Positions 8,367 to 16,870 of a stretch of DNA of 64,000 bases are shown here, piece by piece. The stretch's first letter is position 1. Every line of letters begins with the position of its first letter. Both the position numbers and the translations under genes were made by a program. Below the pieces are notes generated by a model. The model was not told where the DNA came from. It did not search any database and saw only the letters and a list, made by a program, of their open reading frames with translations. This stretch comes from UM-FILTER-37-12 sp964344965 (GTDB lineage: Bacteria > Patescibacteriota > Patescibacteriia > Magasanikbacterales > UBA922), in NCBI GenBank assembly GCA_964344965.1, contig CAYFPJ010000004.1, positions 12,170-76,169 on the forward strand, given 5' to 3'.

Positions 8367-9251
8367 ATGCAAAAAATAGTTCCTCATCTCTGGTTTGAAA
8401 CAAAAGCGAAAGAAGCGGTTGACTTCTATACGTCCATCTTCCCGAATTCAAAAACGCTATTTTCCGAAAAATTCCGCAGCACGCCATCAGGTGATATGGA
8501 TATTATCGGGTTTGAAATTCTTGGATACGAATTTCAAGCGCTGGGTGCCGGACCACTCTACACACCAAACCCATCTATTTCATTTATGATCAACTTTGAT
8601 CCATCGCAGGATCAGGATGCTCGAAAGCGTATTGATGAGGTATGGGAGAACCTGCTCGTGGGCGGCAAAGTGCTCATGGATATTGATGCGTATCCATTTA
8701 GTGAACGGTATGGATGGGTCGAAGACAAATACGGATTTTCGTGGCAACTCATCTACACAAAACCAGAAGGTGACGAACGGCCGCTAGTACTCCCCTCGTT
8801 CCTGTTTGTCACCGAAAGCGCAGAGCAAGCAGAAGAAGCAACAGACTTTTATCTTTCTGTATTCAAAAATGCGAAACGCGGCAATCTGGCTCACTACCCT
8901 GTAGGAAGCGAACCAAACAAAGCAGGAGCCGTGATGTTTACGGACTTTACACTCGAAAACCAATGGTTCGTGGCAATGGATGGAAGCAGCAAAATGCACG
9001 ATTTTTTCTTTAATGAAATGGTGTCATGTATTATCCGCTGTCAGGACCAAAAAGAAATTGATTACTACTGGAACAAACTCTCTGCAGTACCGGAGTCTGA
9101 ACAATGCGGCTGGATAAAAGACAAGTACGGCATTTCGTGGCAGATTGTTCCAGAAAATATGGGAGAACTTATGAAAAGTGATGCCCAAGTACAAGCAATG
9201 CTCAAAATGAAAAAAATTATCATTGCTGATCTGGAGAGTGCGGGTAAATAA
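8367..9251 (+). CDS. Two-domain VOC protein, PhnB-like
   Basis: 294 residues made of two related PhnB-like domains. The first starts IVPHLWFETKAKEAVDFYTS and ends ERYGWVEDKYGFSWQLIY; the second starts PSFLFVTESAEQAEEATDFY and ends EQCGWIKDKYGISWQIVPE. The paired GW(V/I)xDKYGxSWQ endings show internal duplication. PhnB-like proteins are often labelled 3-demethylubiquinone methyltransferase-like, but catalysis has not been shown for most. Follows the single-domain VOC gene after 4 bases. Confidence 0.9.
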   Translation: MQKIVPHLWFETKAKEAVDFYTSIFPNSKTLFSEKFRSTPSGDMDIIGFEILGYEFQALGAGPLYTPNPSISFMINFDPSQDQDARKRIDEVWENLLVGGKVLMDIDAYPFSERYGWVEDKYGFSWQLIYTKPEGDERPLVLPSFLFVTESAEQAEEATDFYLSVFKNAKRGNLAHYPVGSEPNKAGAVMFTDFTLENQWFVAMDGSSKMHDFFFNEMVSCIIRCQDQKEIDYYWNKLSAVPESEQCGWIKDKYGISWQIVPENMGELMKSDAQVQAMLKMKKIIIADLESAGK

Positions 9252-9268
9252 TATTAGAAAAACCTCAT

Positions 9269-9799
9269 ATGCAACACTGGAGAGACCAGGCGGAAAAAAA
9301 TGGATTGAATATACAAGAGCATGGCAGTTGTCAATTATGTGGTGCTCAGGTTGATGGCGGTATTGCAGAATGTGTTACTATGTCAGATATTGTCACCCAC
9401 AAGCTCAACCACGAAGATGCTGTGGCAAACATGACGATTTTTCTTTGTACAGATGCCCATGCGCTGCAGCACTCGGAAATTCACGGGCGATGGAACAACC
9501 ATTTTCATCTTGCTCGTCTCCATTTGATTTTGAACAAAAACATACACTGGAATTATGAGCTTTCTCCAAAACTCAGTAGTGTAATTGACAAATACAAAAC
9601 TCTGCATCCAGACAACAGAATATCTGCACCAGAACCAAAACAACGCGGGGCTTTTACAGTTTTTGAGCTAGGGAAAACGAGCGACCCAAAAGAATACGTA
9701 GATCTTGTTCAGCGTTGGGCAACAGAAGTACACGAAACCTATGCTTCAGGACACCATACTGCAGAAGACATTTCCGGTTTGCTTGCGGCAGAGAACTAA
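9269..9799 (+). CDS. DUF5946-like metal-binding protein
   Basis: 176 residues with an N-terminal CQLCGAQVDGGIAECV cysteine pattern followed by THKLNHEDA, CTDAHALQHSEIHG and NNHFHLARLHLI, a Cys/His-rich arrangement suggesting metal binding. It resembles DUF5946 proteins (Cys pair, then an AxxLQHxE histidine motif), from memory of the family only. Last gene of the small-protein run. A strong GC-rich hairpin follows within 10 bases. Function unknown. Confidence 0.6.
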   Translation: MQHWRDQAEKNGLNIQEHGSCQLCGAQVDGGIAECVTMSDIVTHKLNHEDAVANMTIFLCTDAHALQHSEIHGRWNNHFHLARLHLILNKNIHWNYELSPKLSSVIDKYKTLHPDNRISAPEPKQRGAFTVFELGKTSDPKEYVDLVQRWATEVHETYASGHHTAEDISGLLAAEN

Positions 9800-9804
9800 G
9801 AAGT

Positions 9805-9859
9805 GTTTGGGGGAGGGGCAATTCACCCCTTTAATTCCCCTCTTCCCCCTCCCCCAAAC
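9805..9859 (+). terminator. Strong GC-rich hairpin after the VOC/DUF5946 operon
   Basis: GTTTGGGGGAGGGG and CCCCTCCCCCAAAC form a perfect 14-bp stem around a pyrimidine-rich loop. There is no T-tract on the plus strand (GGAAAAAGAAA follows), so it may be a processing or end-protecting hairpin, or part of the CCCCTTT palindrome family rather than a classical terminator. Confidence 0.5.
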
Positions 9860-9951
9860 GGAAAAAGAAATTTGCACTAAAGTACAAGTGTCCCCTTGAA
9901 AATTTTTAAAATAATCCCGATTTCATCGGGAAAGAGAAAAGGAATACACCA

Positions 9952-10047
9952 GCCAACAGCGTATATCTGGTTCGCGCTTGGGCTATCGCCCAAATGCTCA
10001 CCCATATCCCGACTACGTTAGGACATCAGATATACGCGAACGTTAGC
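9952..10047 (+). other. attC-like recombination site 1
   Basis: GCCAAC (9952-9957) and GTTAGC (10042-10047) form the outer core-site pair. Inside them GCGTATATCTG (9959-9969) pairs perfectly with CAGATATACGC (10027-10037), and the right side has four extra bases GAAC between stem and core. A further hairpin TTGGGC-TATC-GCCCAA lies in the loop. Imperfect folding, GTTRRRY-like right core and 96-base length are typical of integron attC sites. It ends 51 bases before the gene at 10098. Confidence 0.6.
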
Positions 10048-10097
10048 TAAAATTGTGCAAATTTTTCTTCATTTTTCCAACCGCTAAAATAAAAAAT

Positions 10098-10805
10098 ATG
10101 GAACAACGAACAAATAAACCTACCCAAAACAAAAAGAACATTTGGGCAATTATTGTCCCTATAATCGCAACTACTCTGATTGTCGGCGGTCTAATTTATT
10201 GGTGGCAAAATCAACAATTCCAAAAATACGAGACAAAAATTGAAAGTATAAAAACTGAATTGCAAAGCAAAGAAACAAATGAATTGTCACTACTCAAAGA
10301 AATCGAACAATTAAAAAAACAAGCGCAAGATAGTGAAACCGGCGAAACAGAAAACATCGCACAAACCACAGGTGACGTGTTTGGAGACAAGTATGCAAAC
10401 AATACCTACAATTTCAGTTTCACTATTCCCTCAAGCTGGGTATTTCAAAAAGAAGAACAAAACATTGGTGGCGATCCTATCCGTCTTTATTTAACTGTTC
10501 CAGGATTTAAGGAAAAAACCTTGCCAGGAGCAGATTATATACTTTCAATTTCTGTCACCGAAAGAATTTTTGAAGAAGAATATCAATACGTGGGTAGGAA
10601 TGTCAGCAAAGAAAGTGAAGAAAAAATCACTGTCGCCGGTAGAGAAGCAGTCAAAAGAATTGGCCGACATGAGTTTGGCGGGTATTTGACAGTCGTAATT
10701 TTACCAAATGAGAATAACACAATTGGGTTGGTTTTGCGCACCAATGAAGAACCTTATGCTTCACAATTCAAGACCTTGTTAGACTCATTCGAATTTGCGG
10801 AGTAA
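10098..10805 (+). CDS. Membrane-anchored protein of unknown function
   Basis: 235 residues from ATG 10098; an upstream extension to 10053 is possible but overlaps the attC-like leader. A basic start (EQRTNKPTQNKKN) is followed by one membrane segment (about residues 14-36, IWAIIVPIIATTLIVGGLIY), a short coiled coil (residues 40-80) and an exported domain with NNTYNFSFTIPSSWVF and a final LLDSFEFAE. The exported part is reminiscent of PsbP-like domains of bacterial lipoproteins such as the one at 13357. It lies between the two attC-like sites, where a cassette gene would be. Confidence 0.65.
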   Translation: MEQRTNKPTQNKKNIWAIIVPIIATTLIVGGLIYWWQNQQFQKYETKIESIKTELQSKETNELSLLKEIEQLKKQAQDSETGETENIAQTTGDVFGDKYANNTYNFSFTIPSSWVFQKEEQNIGGDPIRLYLTVPGFKEKTLPGADYILSISVTERIFEEEYQYVGRNVSKESEEKITVAGREAVKRIGRHEFGGYLTVVILPNENNTIGLVLRTNEEPYASQFKTLLDSFEFAE

Positions 10806-10857
10806 AAAATAAGCACAATAACATATAGCAGACTCGTGTATCCTCACTCTTCCAAAT

Positions 10858-10886
10858 TTGACTTATCTTTTCTTTGTCGGTATATT
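10858..10886 (+). promoter_or_regulatory. Sigma70-type promoter for hicBA
   Basis: TTGACT at 10858-10863 and TATATT at 10881-10886 with a 17-base spacer, leading to an estimated start near 10893 and a leader of under 20 bases before the HicB ATG at 10910. Confidence 0.65.
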
Positions 10887-10909
10887 GTAAGTAAAGTAAT
10901 CTCTAGAAT

Positions 10910-11128
10910 ATGCGCAAAATTAGCATGAAAAATGTCGTGTGGAAAGAGGGTAAGCACTATGTATCTTGGAATCTCAATACTGGAGTTTCCAGTTTTGGTA
11001 ATACAAAAAAAGAAGCTCTTGCAATGCTCCAAGAAGCGCTAGAACTTCACCTAGAGGATGTACCTGCTTCTAAAGTACAAAAAATTGAAAGACCTGTTCT
11101 AGAATCCATGATACTAAAACATGCCTAG
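10910..11128 (+). CDS. hicB: HicB-like antitoxin
   Basis: 72 residues. The partial RNase-H-like HicB fold is seen in KNVVWKEGKHYVSWNLNTGV, SSFGNTKKEALAMLQEALEL and HLEDVP. The antitoxin normally neutralises HicA and represses the operon; this short form lacks an obvious C-terminal DNA-binding extension. It overlaps hicA by 8 bases (ATG 11121 inside its end), the usual tight coupling. Here the antitoxin comes first. Confidence 0.88.
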   Translation: MRKISMKNVVWKEGKHYVSWNLNTGVSSFGNTKKEALAMLQEALELHLEDVPASKVQKIERPVLESMILKHA

Positions 11129-11348
11129 ACCAATTTCACTAAAGATAGTATTAAGAGTCCTACAAGAAAAGGGCTTCTTTTTTGTGAGACAAAAGGGGTC
11201 TCACGCCCGTTTTGAAAAGAAAACAAAAGGTAAAACGTTCAAAGTAACAGTGAAAGTTGGGAGCAAAGAGATTCCACATGGCACTTTTCAGTCTATTTTG
11301 CTTCAATCTGGATTGAAAGAGGATGATTTTAGAAACGTGAAAAAATAA
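11121..11348 (+). CDS. hicA: HicA toxin (mRNA interferase)
   Basis: 75-residue double-stranded-RNA-binding-like toxin that cleaves mRNA. The catalytic histidine motif is present in RQKGSHARF, preceded by ISLKIVLRVLQEKGFFFV and followed by the conserved end PHGTFQSILLQSGLKEDDF. Length matches the family. Ends 8 bases before the right arm of attC-like site 2. Confidence 0.92.
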   Translation: MPRPISLKIVLRVLQEKGFFFVRQKGSHARFEKKTKGKTFKVTVKVGSKEIPHGTFQSILLQSGLKEDDFRNVKK

Positions 11349-11418
11349 GTCAAACTTCTGCTATACGCGAACGTTATCCAAAATACTTGCAAAAAATTTT
11401 AGGAGAAATTAACATAGT

Positions 11419-11781
11419 ATGAAAACAACACCAAGCCACAACGAAAGAATGGCAAACATGACATTTGCATCAGTATACCCACACTACCTAACAAAGATAA
11501 AAAAGAAAGACAGAACAAAAAAAGAACTACACGAAGTAATAACGTGGTTGACTGGATTCGATGAAAAAAAGATCCAAAAAATGATCACAGAAAAAGTGAC
11601 ATTCCAAACATTCTTTGAAAAAGCAAAGCTCAATCCAAATGCCCACCTCATCACAGGAGTGATATGTGGCTATCGGATAGAAGAAATCGAAAATCCACTC
11701 ACACAAAAAGTGAGATACCTCGACAAACTTGTTGACGAATTGGCAAAAGGAAAAACCATGGATAAAATTTTGCGTAAATAA
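11419..11781 (+). CDS. DUF2200 family protein
   Basis: 120 residues. Recognised by MTFASVYPHYLTKIKKKDR, VITWLTGFDEKKIQ, AKLNPNAHLITGVICGYRIE and LDKLVDELAKGKTMDKILR, which are the most conserved stretches of DUF2200. The role is unknown. It lies 39 bases after the right end of attC-like site 2 and may be the last mobile gene before the chromosomal YibE/F gene. An internal start at MANMTFAS (residue 11) is also possible. Confidence 0.88.
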   Translation: MKTTPSHNERMANMTFASVYPHYLTKIKKKDRTKKELHEVITWLTGFDEKKIQKMITEKVTFQTFFEKAKLNPNAHLITGVICGYRIEEIENPLTQKVRYLDKLVDELAKGKTMDKILRK

Positions 11782-11798
11782 TATAATATTACAAAAAA

Positions 11799-12956
11799 AT
11801 GAAAGCCTCTAATAACAAAATATTCTCTATTGTCGGCACCATCATCACACTGCTCCTACTTGTCTTCCCCACTCATGCCACAAGCGCACAGCAGATAGAT
11901 GATATAAACCTAGAAAGCCCCCCAGTGCAAAAAGACAAATTTTATCGCGCGATAGTGACAGACGAACCAGAAGAGACCATGATTACAGAATTTGGGCAGA
12001 CCCTACTCATCCAAAAAATACCACTTGAAATTGAAAACGGGCCAGAAAAAGGAAAAAAACTAGAACTAGACTTCAGTATCTCAGCCGGTAGTCCAGGTAG
12101 TACCAGACTTTCCAAATCAGACAAAGTAATAGTGGCCAAAAGTGTATTTGGTGAGGATGTGACCTATTATATCAGCGATGTATACAGACTCAATTCCCTA
12201 TGGCTTCTGTGCGGACTATTCTTGCTCTTAGCACTAATTTTTGCCAAATGGTCTGGTCTGCGAGCCCTTTTTGGACTTCTTATCAGTTTTGCCGTCATCA
12301 TATGGTTTATTGTCCCAAAAATCATAGATGGTCATAACTCCCTAATTATTGGATTTGTCGGGACACTCATCATTGCCACAGCATCTATTTTTATTGCCCA
12401 TGGCTTCCGATCACGTACCACCATTGCTTTTGTAAGTACTGTCACCACCATACTTCTGACAATACTGCTGGCCATACTTTTTACCAACCTCATGCATTTG
12501 TTTGGGCTAGGTAGTGAAGAGGCATTTTATTTACAAGCCACTCCAGAAAAAATATTTAATTTACGTGGTATTTTGCTAGCTGGTATCATTATCGGAACCC
12601 TGGGAGTGCTTGACGATATCACCACAGCCCAAGCTGCAGTAGTAGAAGAATTACACAAGGCAAATCCTTCTCTTAGCATTCGAGAATTATTCACCAGAGG
12701 ATCTTCAGTAGGACGAGAGCACATCATCTCACTAGTCAACACTCTAGTCCTAGCCTACACAGGAGCATCTTTACCACTACTCTTGCTATTCGATATCTAC
12801 GAACGTCCGACATGGATTATCTTGAATAGTGAAATAGTAATTGAAGAGATAGTGCGAATGCTGATAGGAAGTATGGCCCTAATTCTGGCTGTGCCACTTA
12901 CCACAGGGCTGGCAGCATGGTATTATGGCAGAAAGAAAAATATAGAAAATAAATAA
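11799..12956 (+). CDS. YibE/F family membrane protein
   Basis: 385 residues. An N-terminal signal or anchor (residues 7-28) leads to an exported beta-rich segment (about 35-125, ending VIVAKSVFGEDVTYYISD) and then six or seven membrane helices from residue 131. The motif GTLGVLDDITTAQAA and the HTLV-like helix LVNTLVLAYTGASLPLLLL are diagnostic for YibE/F. Transport function is suspected in the family but the substrate is unknown. Eight bases separate it from the flavokinase-like gene, suggesting an operon. Confidence 0.9.
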   Translation: MKASNNKIFSIVGTIITLLLLVFPTHATSAQQIDDINLESPPVQKDKFYRAIVTDEPEETMITEFGQTLLIQKIPLEIENGPEKGKKLELDFSISAGSPGSTRLSKSDKVIVAKSVFGEDVTYYISDVYRLNSLWLLCGLFLLLALIFAKWSGLRALFGLLISFAVIIWFIVPKIIDGHNSLIIGFVGTLIIATASIFIAHGFRSRTTIAFVSTVTTILLTILLAILFTNLMHLFGLGSEEAFYLQATPEKIFNLRGILLAGIIIGTLGVLDDITTAQAAVVEELHKANPSLSIRELFTRGSSVGREHIISLVNTLVLAYTGASLPLLLLFDIYERPTWIILNSEIVIEEIVRMLIGSMALILAVPLTTGLAAWYYGRKKNIENK

Positions 12957-12964
12957 TAAAATTT

Positions 12965-13315
12965 ATGTTGTTAAAAGGAGTGGTGAAAAAAGGAACAGGT
13001 AAAGGCAGGAGAAGAGGTGTTCCAACAGCAAATATTATTATCGAAGAGAGACATTATAATTTCTTAAGAGAGGGAGTATACGCAGCCTGGACAAAACTAG
13101 ACGGAAAGACTTATAAGTCAGCATTTTCTGCCCAAATAGAAAAAAGAAAGATACAAGTTCACCTCATAGACTATACTGGAGATGACTTCTATGAAAAAGA
13201 AATAGAGATAGACCTATATCAGCAAATATCCCAAATGGAAGATTTCAACGATGAAGAAGAGCTGGCACAAAAAATACAAAGAGATATATCGATTGCCAGA
13301 GAGTGTCTCCAGTAG
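12965..13315 (+). CDS. Riboflavin-kinase-like domain protein (paralogue 1, probable catalytic residue lost)
   Basis: 116 residues matching only the C-terminal flavokinase domain of RibF: GVVKKGTGKGRRRGVPTANI (nucleotide-binding PTAN loop), GVYAAWTKLDGKTY and IQVHLIDYTGDDFYEKEIEI. In active enzymes the segment reads (V/L)EVHLLDF with a catalytic Glu; here it is IQVHL, so Glu is replaced by Gln, and the GxRPT segment is not recognisable. No FAD-synthetase domain is attached. It may bind flavin or act as a regulator rather than a kinase. A second paralogue with the Glu lies at 26492. Confidence 0.75.
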   Translation: MLLKGVVKKGTGKGRRRGVPTANIIIEERHYNFLREGVYAAWTKLDGKTYKSAFSAQIEKRKIQVHLIDYTGDDFYEKEIEIDLYQQISQMEDFNDEEELAQKIQRDISIARECLQ

Positions 13316-13356
13316 CAAACTGAAATTATTTTACAAATTTATTTTAGAATTAAGCT

Positions 13357-13866
13357 ATGAAAAAATATTTTATCCTAATTCCTATATTATTTATTGCCAT
13401 ATTTCTAACGGGATGCACCAAAACAGAATATGAGTCAGACAGTCAAAATCCAACAAATGAAGAGGTTTCTGATAATTGGCAAAATTATAGTGACGAGCAG
13501 CATAATTTTGAATTTCAATATATAAAAAATGGCAATTCATCCATCTCATACGAAGGTAGACCAACCGGACTAATATTTTCTGTCCAAAAAGATGGAGTGG
13601 AAGCCTTATATGGAAAATTTGAAAAAGAAGAAAATAAAATTTCTTCAGAGTGTAAAGATGACCAAGAAGATATCGGAGAAATTGAAATCGGAGGAATACC
13701 CACAAGAAAATGTAGTAATCATAAAAAATCTTCTTGGAGTGCAACTATTCAAAAAGAAAATATAGATGAGACATTTGATACTTACACTATGACCTGTAGC
13801 AACGAAAGAGATAATTTTTATTCTTACTGCGATCAACTTCTTTCAACCTTCAAATTTGTAAACTAA
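13357..13866 (+). CDS. Lipoprotein of unknown function
   Basis: 169 residues. Signal peptide MKKYFILIPILFIAIF with lipobox LTGC (Cys 21), then an acidic linker and a small exported domain (WQNYSDEQHNFEFQYIKNG to LLSTFKFVN) similar in outline to PsbP-like lipoproteins. Six cysteines remain in the mature part and could form disulfides. It is followed by a terminator at 13883. Confidence 0.75.
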   Translation: MKKYFILIPILFIAIFLTGCTKTEYESDSQNPTNEEVSDNWQNYSDEQHNFEFQYIKNGNSSISYEGRPTGLIFSVQKDGVEALYGKFEKEENKISSECKDDQEDIGEIEIGGIPTRKCSNHKKSSWSATIQKENIDETFDTYTMTCSNERDNFYSYCDQLLSTFKFVN

Positions 13867-13882
13867 ATCTCAAGCCAGCTAA

Positions 13883-13925
13883 AAAATCAACTTTCCTGTC
13901 CACTATCAAGAAGTTGATTTTTTGT
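13883..13925 (+). terminator. Rho-independent terminator
   Basis: AAAATCAACTT pairs with AAGTTGATTTT around a 17-base loop and runs into a T-rich tail (TTTTTTGTTT). It closes the YibE/F-flavokinase-lipoprotein group. Confidence 0.75.
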
Positions 13926-13976
13926 TTATAAAGCTGTATCATAGTTTGAAGTGATAAAAAATAACTTAATTAAATT

Positions 13977-15614
13977 ATGGAAAAAGAGCAACAACCAAAA
14001 CAAGTAGGTAAGCCGTATCTCCTATTCAAAAAAGAACAGGCTCAACAAAAAAAAGAATTTGATGTCATTGTTGTTGGCTCTGGTACTGGCGGACTGAGCG
14101 TCGCTTCTATACTGGCTCAAGAAGGAAAAAAAGTTTTGGTACTAGAGCAACACTACGTCATCGGAGGCTACACTCATGCTTTTGAACGCAAAGGTTATAT
14201 CTGGGATATAGGATTGCACTATGTCGGCAATGTCCATATCAAAAATACCCTACTGAATAAAGTATTTCGTTACATTAGTAAAGAAAAACTAGAATGGGAA
14301 CCACTTGACGACATCTATGACCGCGTAGTTTTTGGAGATACAGAATATGAATTTCCTAGAGGAAGAGCCAATTTTAAAGCAAAACTAAAAGAATATTTTC
14401 CTGATGAAAAAGATCGCAATTCTATTGACGCATATTTCGAACTGTTAGATCAAGTAAGTAAAATAAGTGGAGGATTTTTTGCCGAAAAAGTATTACCAGA
14501 ATTTCTCGCCAAAATACTTGGCCCCATGTTGCGCAAGAAGGTCCTAAAATTTTCAGACCAATACACGCTACCAGTCCTAAAATCAATCACAGACAACGAA
14601 AAACTAATTGGAGTGCTGACAGCACAGTATGGTGACTATGGTCTACATCCTAGTAAGAGCAGCTTCTACATGCATGCCACTCTCGCCAATCACTATATGG
14701 AAGGTGCCGGCTATCCTCTGGGCGGGGGACCAAGCTTTGCTAAGACAATAGTACCAATCATTGAAGAAGCTGGCGGTGAAGTCCTGATGCAAGCTTCTGT
14801 AAAACAAGTAATTGTAGAAAATAATACAGCAATCGGAGTAGAAATGGCTGATGGTGAAAAAATATATGCTAGTACTGTAGTCAGTGGTGCCGGAGCAGTG
14901 AACACCTATGAGCACCTACTTCCAAAAGAAATAGCAGAAAAGCATGGTATAAAAGAACAACTGGAAAAACTTTCACCTTCACTAGCTCATATGGGGCTTT
15001 ATGTAGGAATAAAAGAGCCAACCGAGAATTTAAACCTGCCAAAATGTAATTACTGGCTCTTCCCAGACGAGTACGATCATGAAAAAAACCAAGCAAATTA
15101 CAAAGACATCAATTCTCCCCTACCTATTGCTTTTGCTTCATTCCCCTCTGCCAAGGATCCAATGTCTGAAAAAAACCATCCAGGCAGAACCACTGCTGAA
15201 GTGATTATTCTATTGCCTGACACTTGGTTTGAGAAGTGGAAAGGTACAGCTTGGAAAAAGCGCGATGAAGAGTATGAGGCTCTAAAAGAAAAAGTTGCAG
15301 AACAAATGTTTGAACAATTGTACAGAATTGCACCACAGCTGAAAGGAAAAGTAGACTATTATGAAGTGTCCTCTCCCCTATCAACTATTCATTTCTCAGG
15401 ACACCGTCGTGGTGAGATATATGGCGCAGCACTAGATCCGGATCGCTTCAGACAAAAATTCTTGAAACCAATTACTCCAGTCAAAAATTTCTTCATGACC
15501 GGACAAGACGCTATGGTCGCTAGTATCTCTGGCGGAGTGATGGGAGGAGTACTAGCAGCAACAGCAATATTGAAAAAGAATATCATATGGAAAATAACTC
15601 GAAAAATGAAATAA
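13977..15614 (+). CDS. RetSat/phytoene-desaturase-like FAD oxidoreductase
   Basis: 545-residue FAD-dependent enzyme. The dinucleotide-binding motif VIVVGSGTGGLSVASILAQ (from residue 25) and ATG-loop EQHYVIGGYTHAFERKGYIW with GLHYVG match the all-trans-retinol 13,14-reductase and carotenoid isomerase/desaturase group. The C-terminal FAD motif FMTGQDAMVASISGGVMGG is present. The substrate is probably a polyunsaturated isoprenoid or lipid, but no carotenoid synthesis genes are visible. It overlaps the next FAD gene by 28 bases, implying coupled translation and perhaps consecutive reactions. Confidence 0.85.
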   Translation: MEKEQQPKQVGKPYLLFKKEQAQQKKEFDVIVVGSGTGGLSVASILAQEGKKVLVLEQHYVIGGYTHAFERKGYIWDIGLHYVGNVHIKNTLLNKVFRYISKEKLEWEPLDDIYDRVVFGDTEYEFPRGRANFKAKLKEYFPDEKDRNSIDAYFELLDQVSKISGGFFAEKVLPEFLAKILGPMLRKKVLKFSDQYTLPVLKSITDNEKLIGVLTAQYGDYGLHPSKSSFYMHATLANHYMEGAGYPLGGGPSFAKTIVPIIEEAGGEVLMQASVKQVIVENNTAIGVEMADGEKIYASTVVSGAGAVNTYEHLLPKEIAEKHGIKEQLEKLSPSLAHMGLYVGIKEPTENLNLPKCNYWLFPDEYDHEKNQANYKDINSPLPIAFASFPSAKDPMSEKNHPGRTTAEVIILLPDTWFEKWKGTAWKKRDEEYEALKEKVAEQMFEQLYRIAPQLKGKVDYYEVSSPLSTIHFSGHRRGEIYGAALDPDRFRQKFLKPITPVKNFFMTGQDAMVASISGGVMGGVLAATAILKKNIIWKITRKMK

Positions 15615-16867
15615 CAAATCATGATAAAGAAATGCGTATCGTGATTATTGGTGCTGGAGCGGCAGGACTGACAGCTGCCTCCGCACTTCGTGACAAAGGA
15701 TATCAGAATATCACAATCCTCGAGCGCAGTGACCATGCTGGGGGGAAATGTTCTACGGTAGACATAGATGGCAAAAATTATGAACTGGGAGCTGGCATGA
15801 TAGCCAAGAGCAACACTACTGTTTTAAACTTTGTAAAAAAATATAAAATTCCACTAGCCCAAGTACCTTTTGGGGCAACAGTCATAACAAAAGAGGCACC
15901 AAGAGAAACGGAAAAAAAATTAACACTCCCCCATAGTCTAAAGATCATCCATCAGGCACTGTGGACTTATCGTAGATTACAAAAAAAGTATAAACTAAAA
16001 AAACCTGGTTTCTTCAATATCGACCACCAAGAGCTTTCCATGTCCTTTGCTAAGTTTGCCAAGAAATACAAAATTGAAGATCTGGCACGCAATTTTGAAT
16101 TATCACATACTGGATTTGGGTATGGATACTTCGCAGATGTGCCAGCAGCCTATGTTCTAAAATATTTCTCATTAGGAATCATGCTATCTTCTGTGACACG
16201 ACGTATGTATGTTTTTCCAAACGGCATCCAACGACTGTGGACCAGGGTAGCAGAAGACTTTAGCATCATGTACGATACAAACATCACAAAAATAGTGAGA
16301 AAAAATTCTCAAATATCTATTGAAATAGAAGGAAAAAAAGACCCTCTAGTTTGTGATAAAATTATTATTACTTCACCACTAGACGAACTTGCAGAATTCT
16401 TGGATGTGAATAATCAAGAAAAAAATTTATTCTCTCAAATCCAATATATTGATTATCGTGTCTTAGTGTGCGAACTGGAAGGATTCCCACGCAAAACTGG
16501 ATATGCTTCTTACAATTTTTTCTCATCACGAGCAGGGTGTCCAGTATTTTGGTACCACAGACACAAAGATACAGACATCACTATATTCTATGCACTGGCT
16601 GACTTTGAAATGTCAGATGATCAAGTCACAAATAAAACCAGCGAATTCGTCACCAAAATGGGCGGCAAGGTAAAGAGGGTAGAAAGAGTAATTCGTTGGA
16701 AATACTTTCCACACGTTTCAGAAGAAAGAATCAGAGAAGGATACTATGATAAATTAGAAAGCTTACAAGGCCAAAACAATACTTATTATGCTGGAGAGCT
16801 GATGAACTTTAGTACTGTTGGTTTGACTTCACAGTATGCAGAATATCTAGTAAATAAATTTTTTTAA
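15587..16867 (+). CDS. FAD-dependent amine-oxidase-like protein
   Basis: 426 residues. An N-terminal Rossmann motif RIVIIGAGAAGLTAASALRD and the second glycine-rich stretch ERSDHAGGKCSTVDIDG with YELGAGMI place it in the flavin amine oxidase/protoporphyrinogen oxidase/desaturase superfamily. A C-terminal FAD contact NTYYAGELMNFSTVG is visible. Start ATG 15587 lies within the end of the preceding oxidoreductase gene. It is shorter than and unlike its neighbour, so the pair is not a recent duplication. Substrate unknown. Confidence 0.85.
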   Translation: MENNSKNEITNHDKEMRIVIIGAGAAGLTAASALRDKGYQNITILERSDHAGGKCSTVDIDGKNYELGAGMIAKSNTTVLNFVKKYKIPLAQVPFGATVITKEAPRETEKKLTLPHSLKIIHQALWTYRRLQKKYKLKKPGFFNIDHQELSMSFAKFAKKYKIEDLARNFELSHTGFGYGYFADVPAAYVLKYFSLGIMLSSVTRRMYVFPNGIQRLWTRVAEDFSIMYDTNITKIVRKNSQISIEIEGKKDPLVCDKIIITSPLDELAEFLDVNNQEKNLFSQIQYIDYRVLVCELEGFPRKTGYASYNFFSSRAGCPVFWYHRHKDTDITIFYALADFEMSDDQVTNKTSEFVTKMGGKVKRVERVIRWKYFPHVSEERIREGYYDKLESLQGQNNTYYAGELMNFSTVGLTSQYAEYLVNKFF

Positions 16868-16870
16868 TAC

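Larger units (their letters stand above)
10817..11379 (+). other. attC-like recombination site 2, arms flanking hicBA
   Basis: Left arm: AATAAC (10817-10822), A, TATAGCAGA (10824-10832). Right arm: TCTGCTATA (11357-11365), CGCGAAC, GTTATCC (11373-11379). The 9-bp stem is perfect, the ATAAC/GTTAT cores pair, and the right arm shares TATACGCGAACGTTA exactly with site 1. The arms are separated by 524 bases that contain the whole hicBA module and its promoter. Confidence 0.5.
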
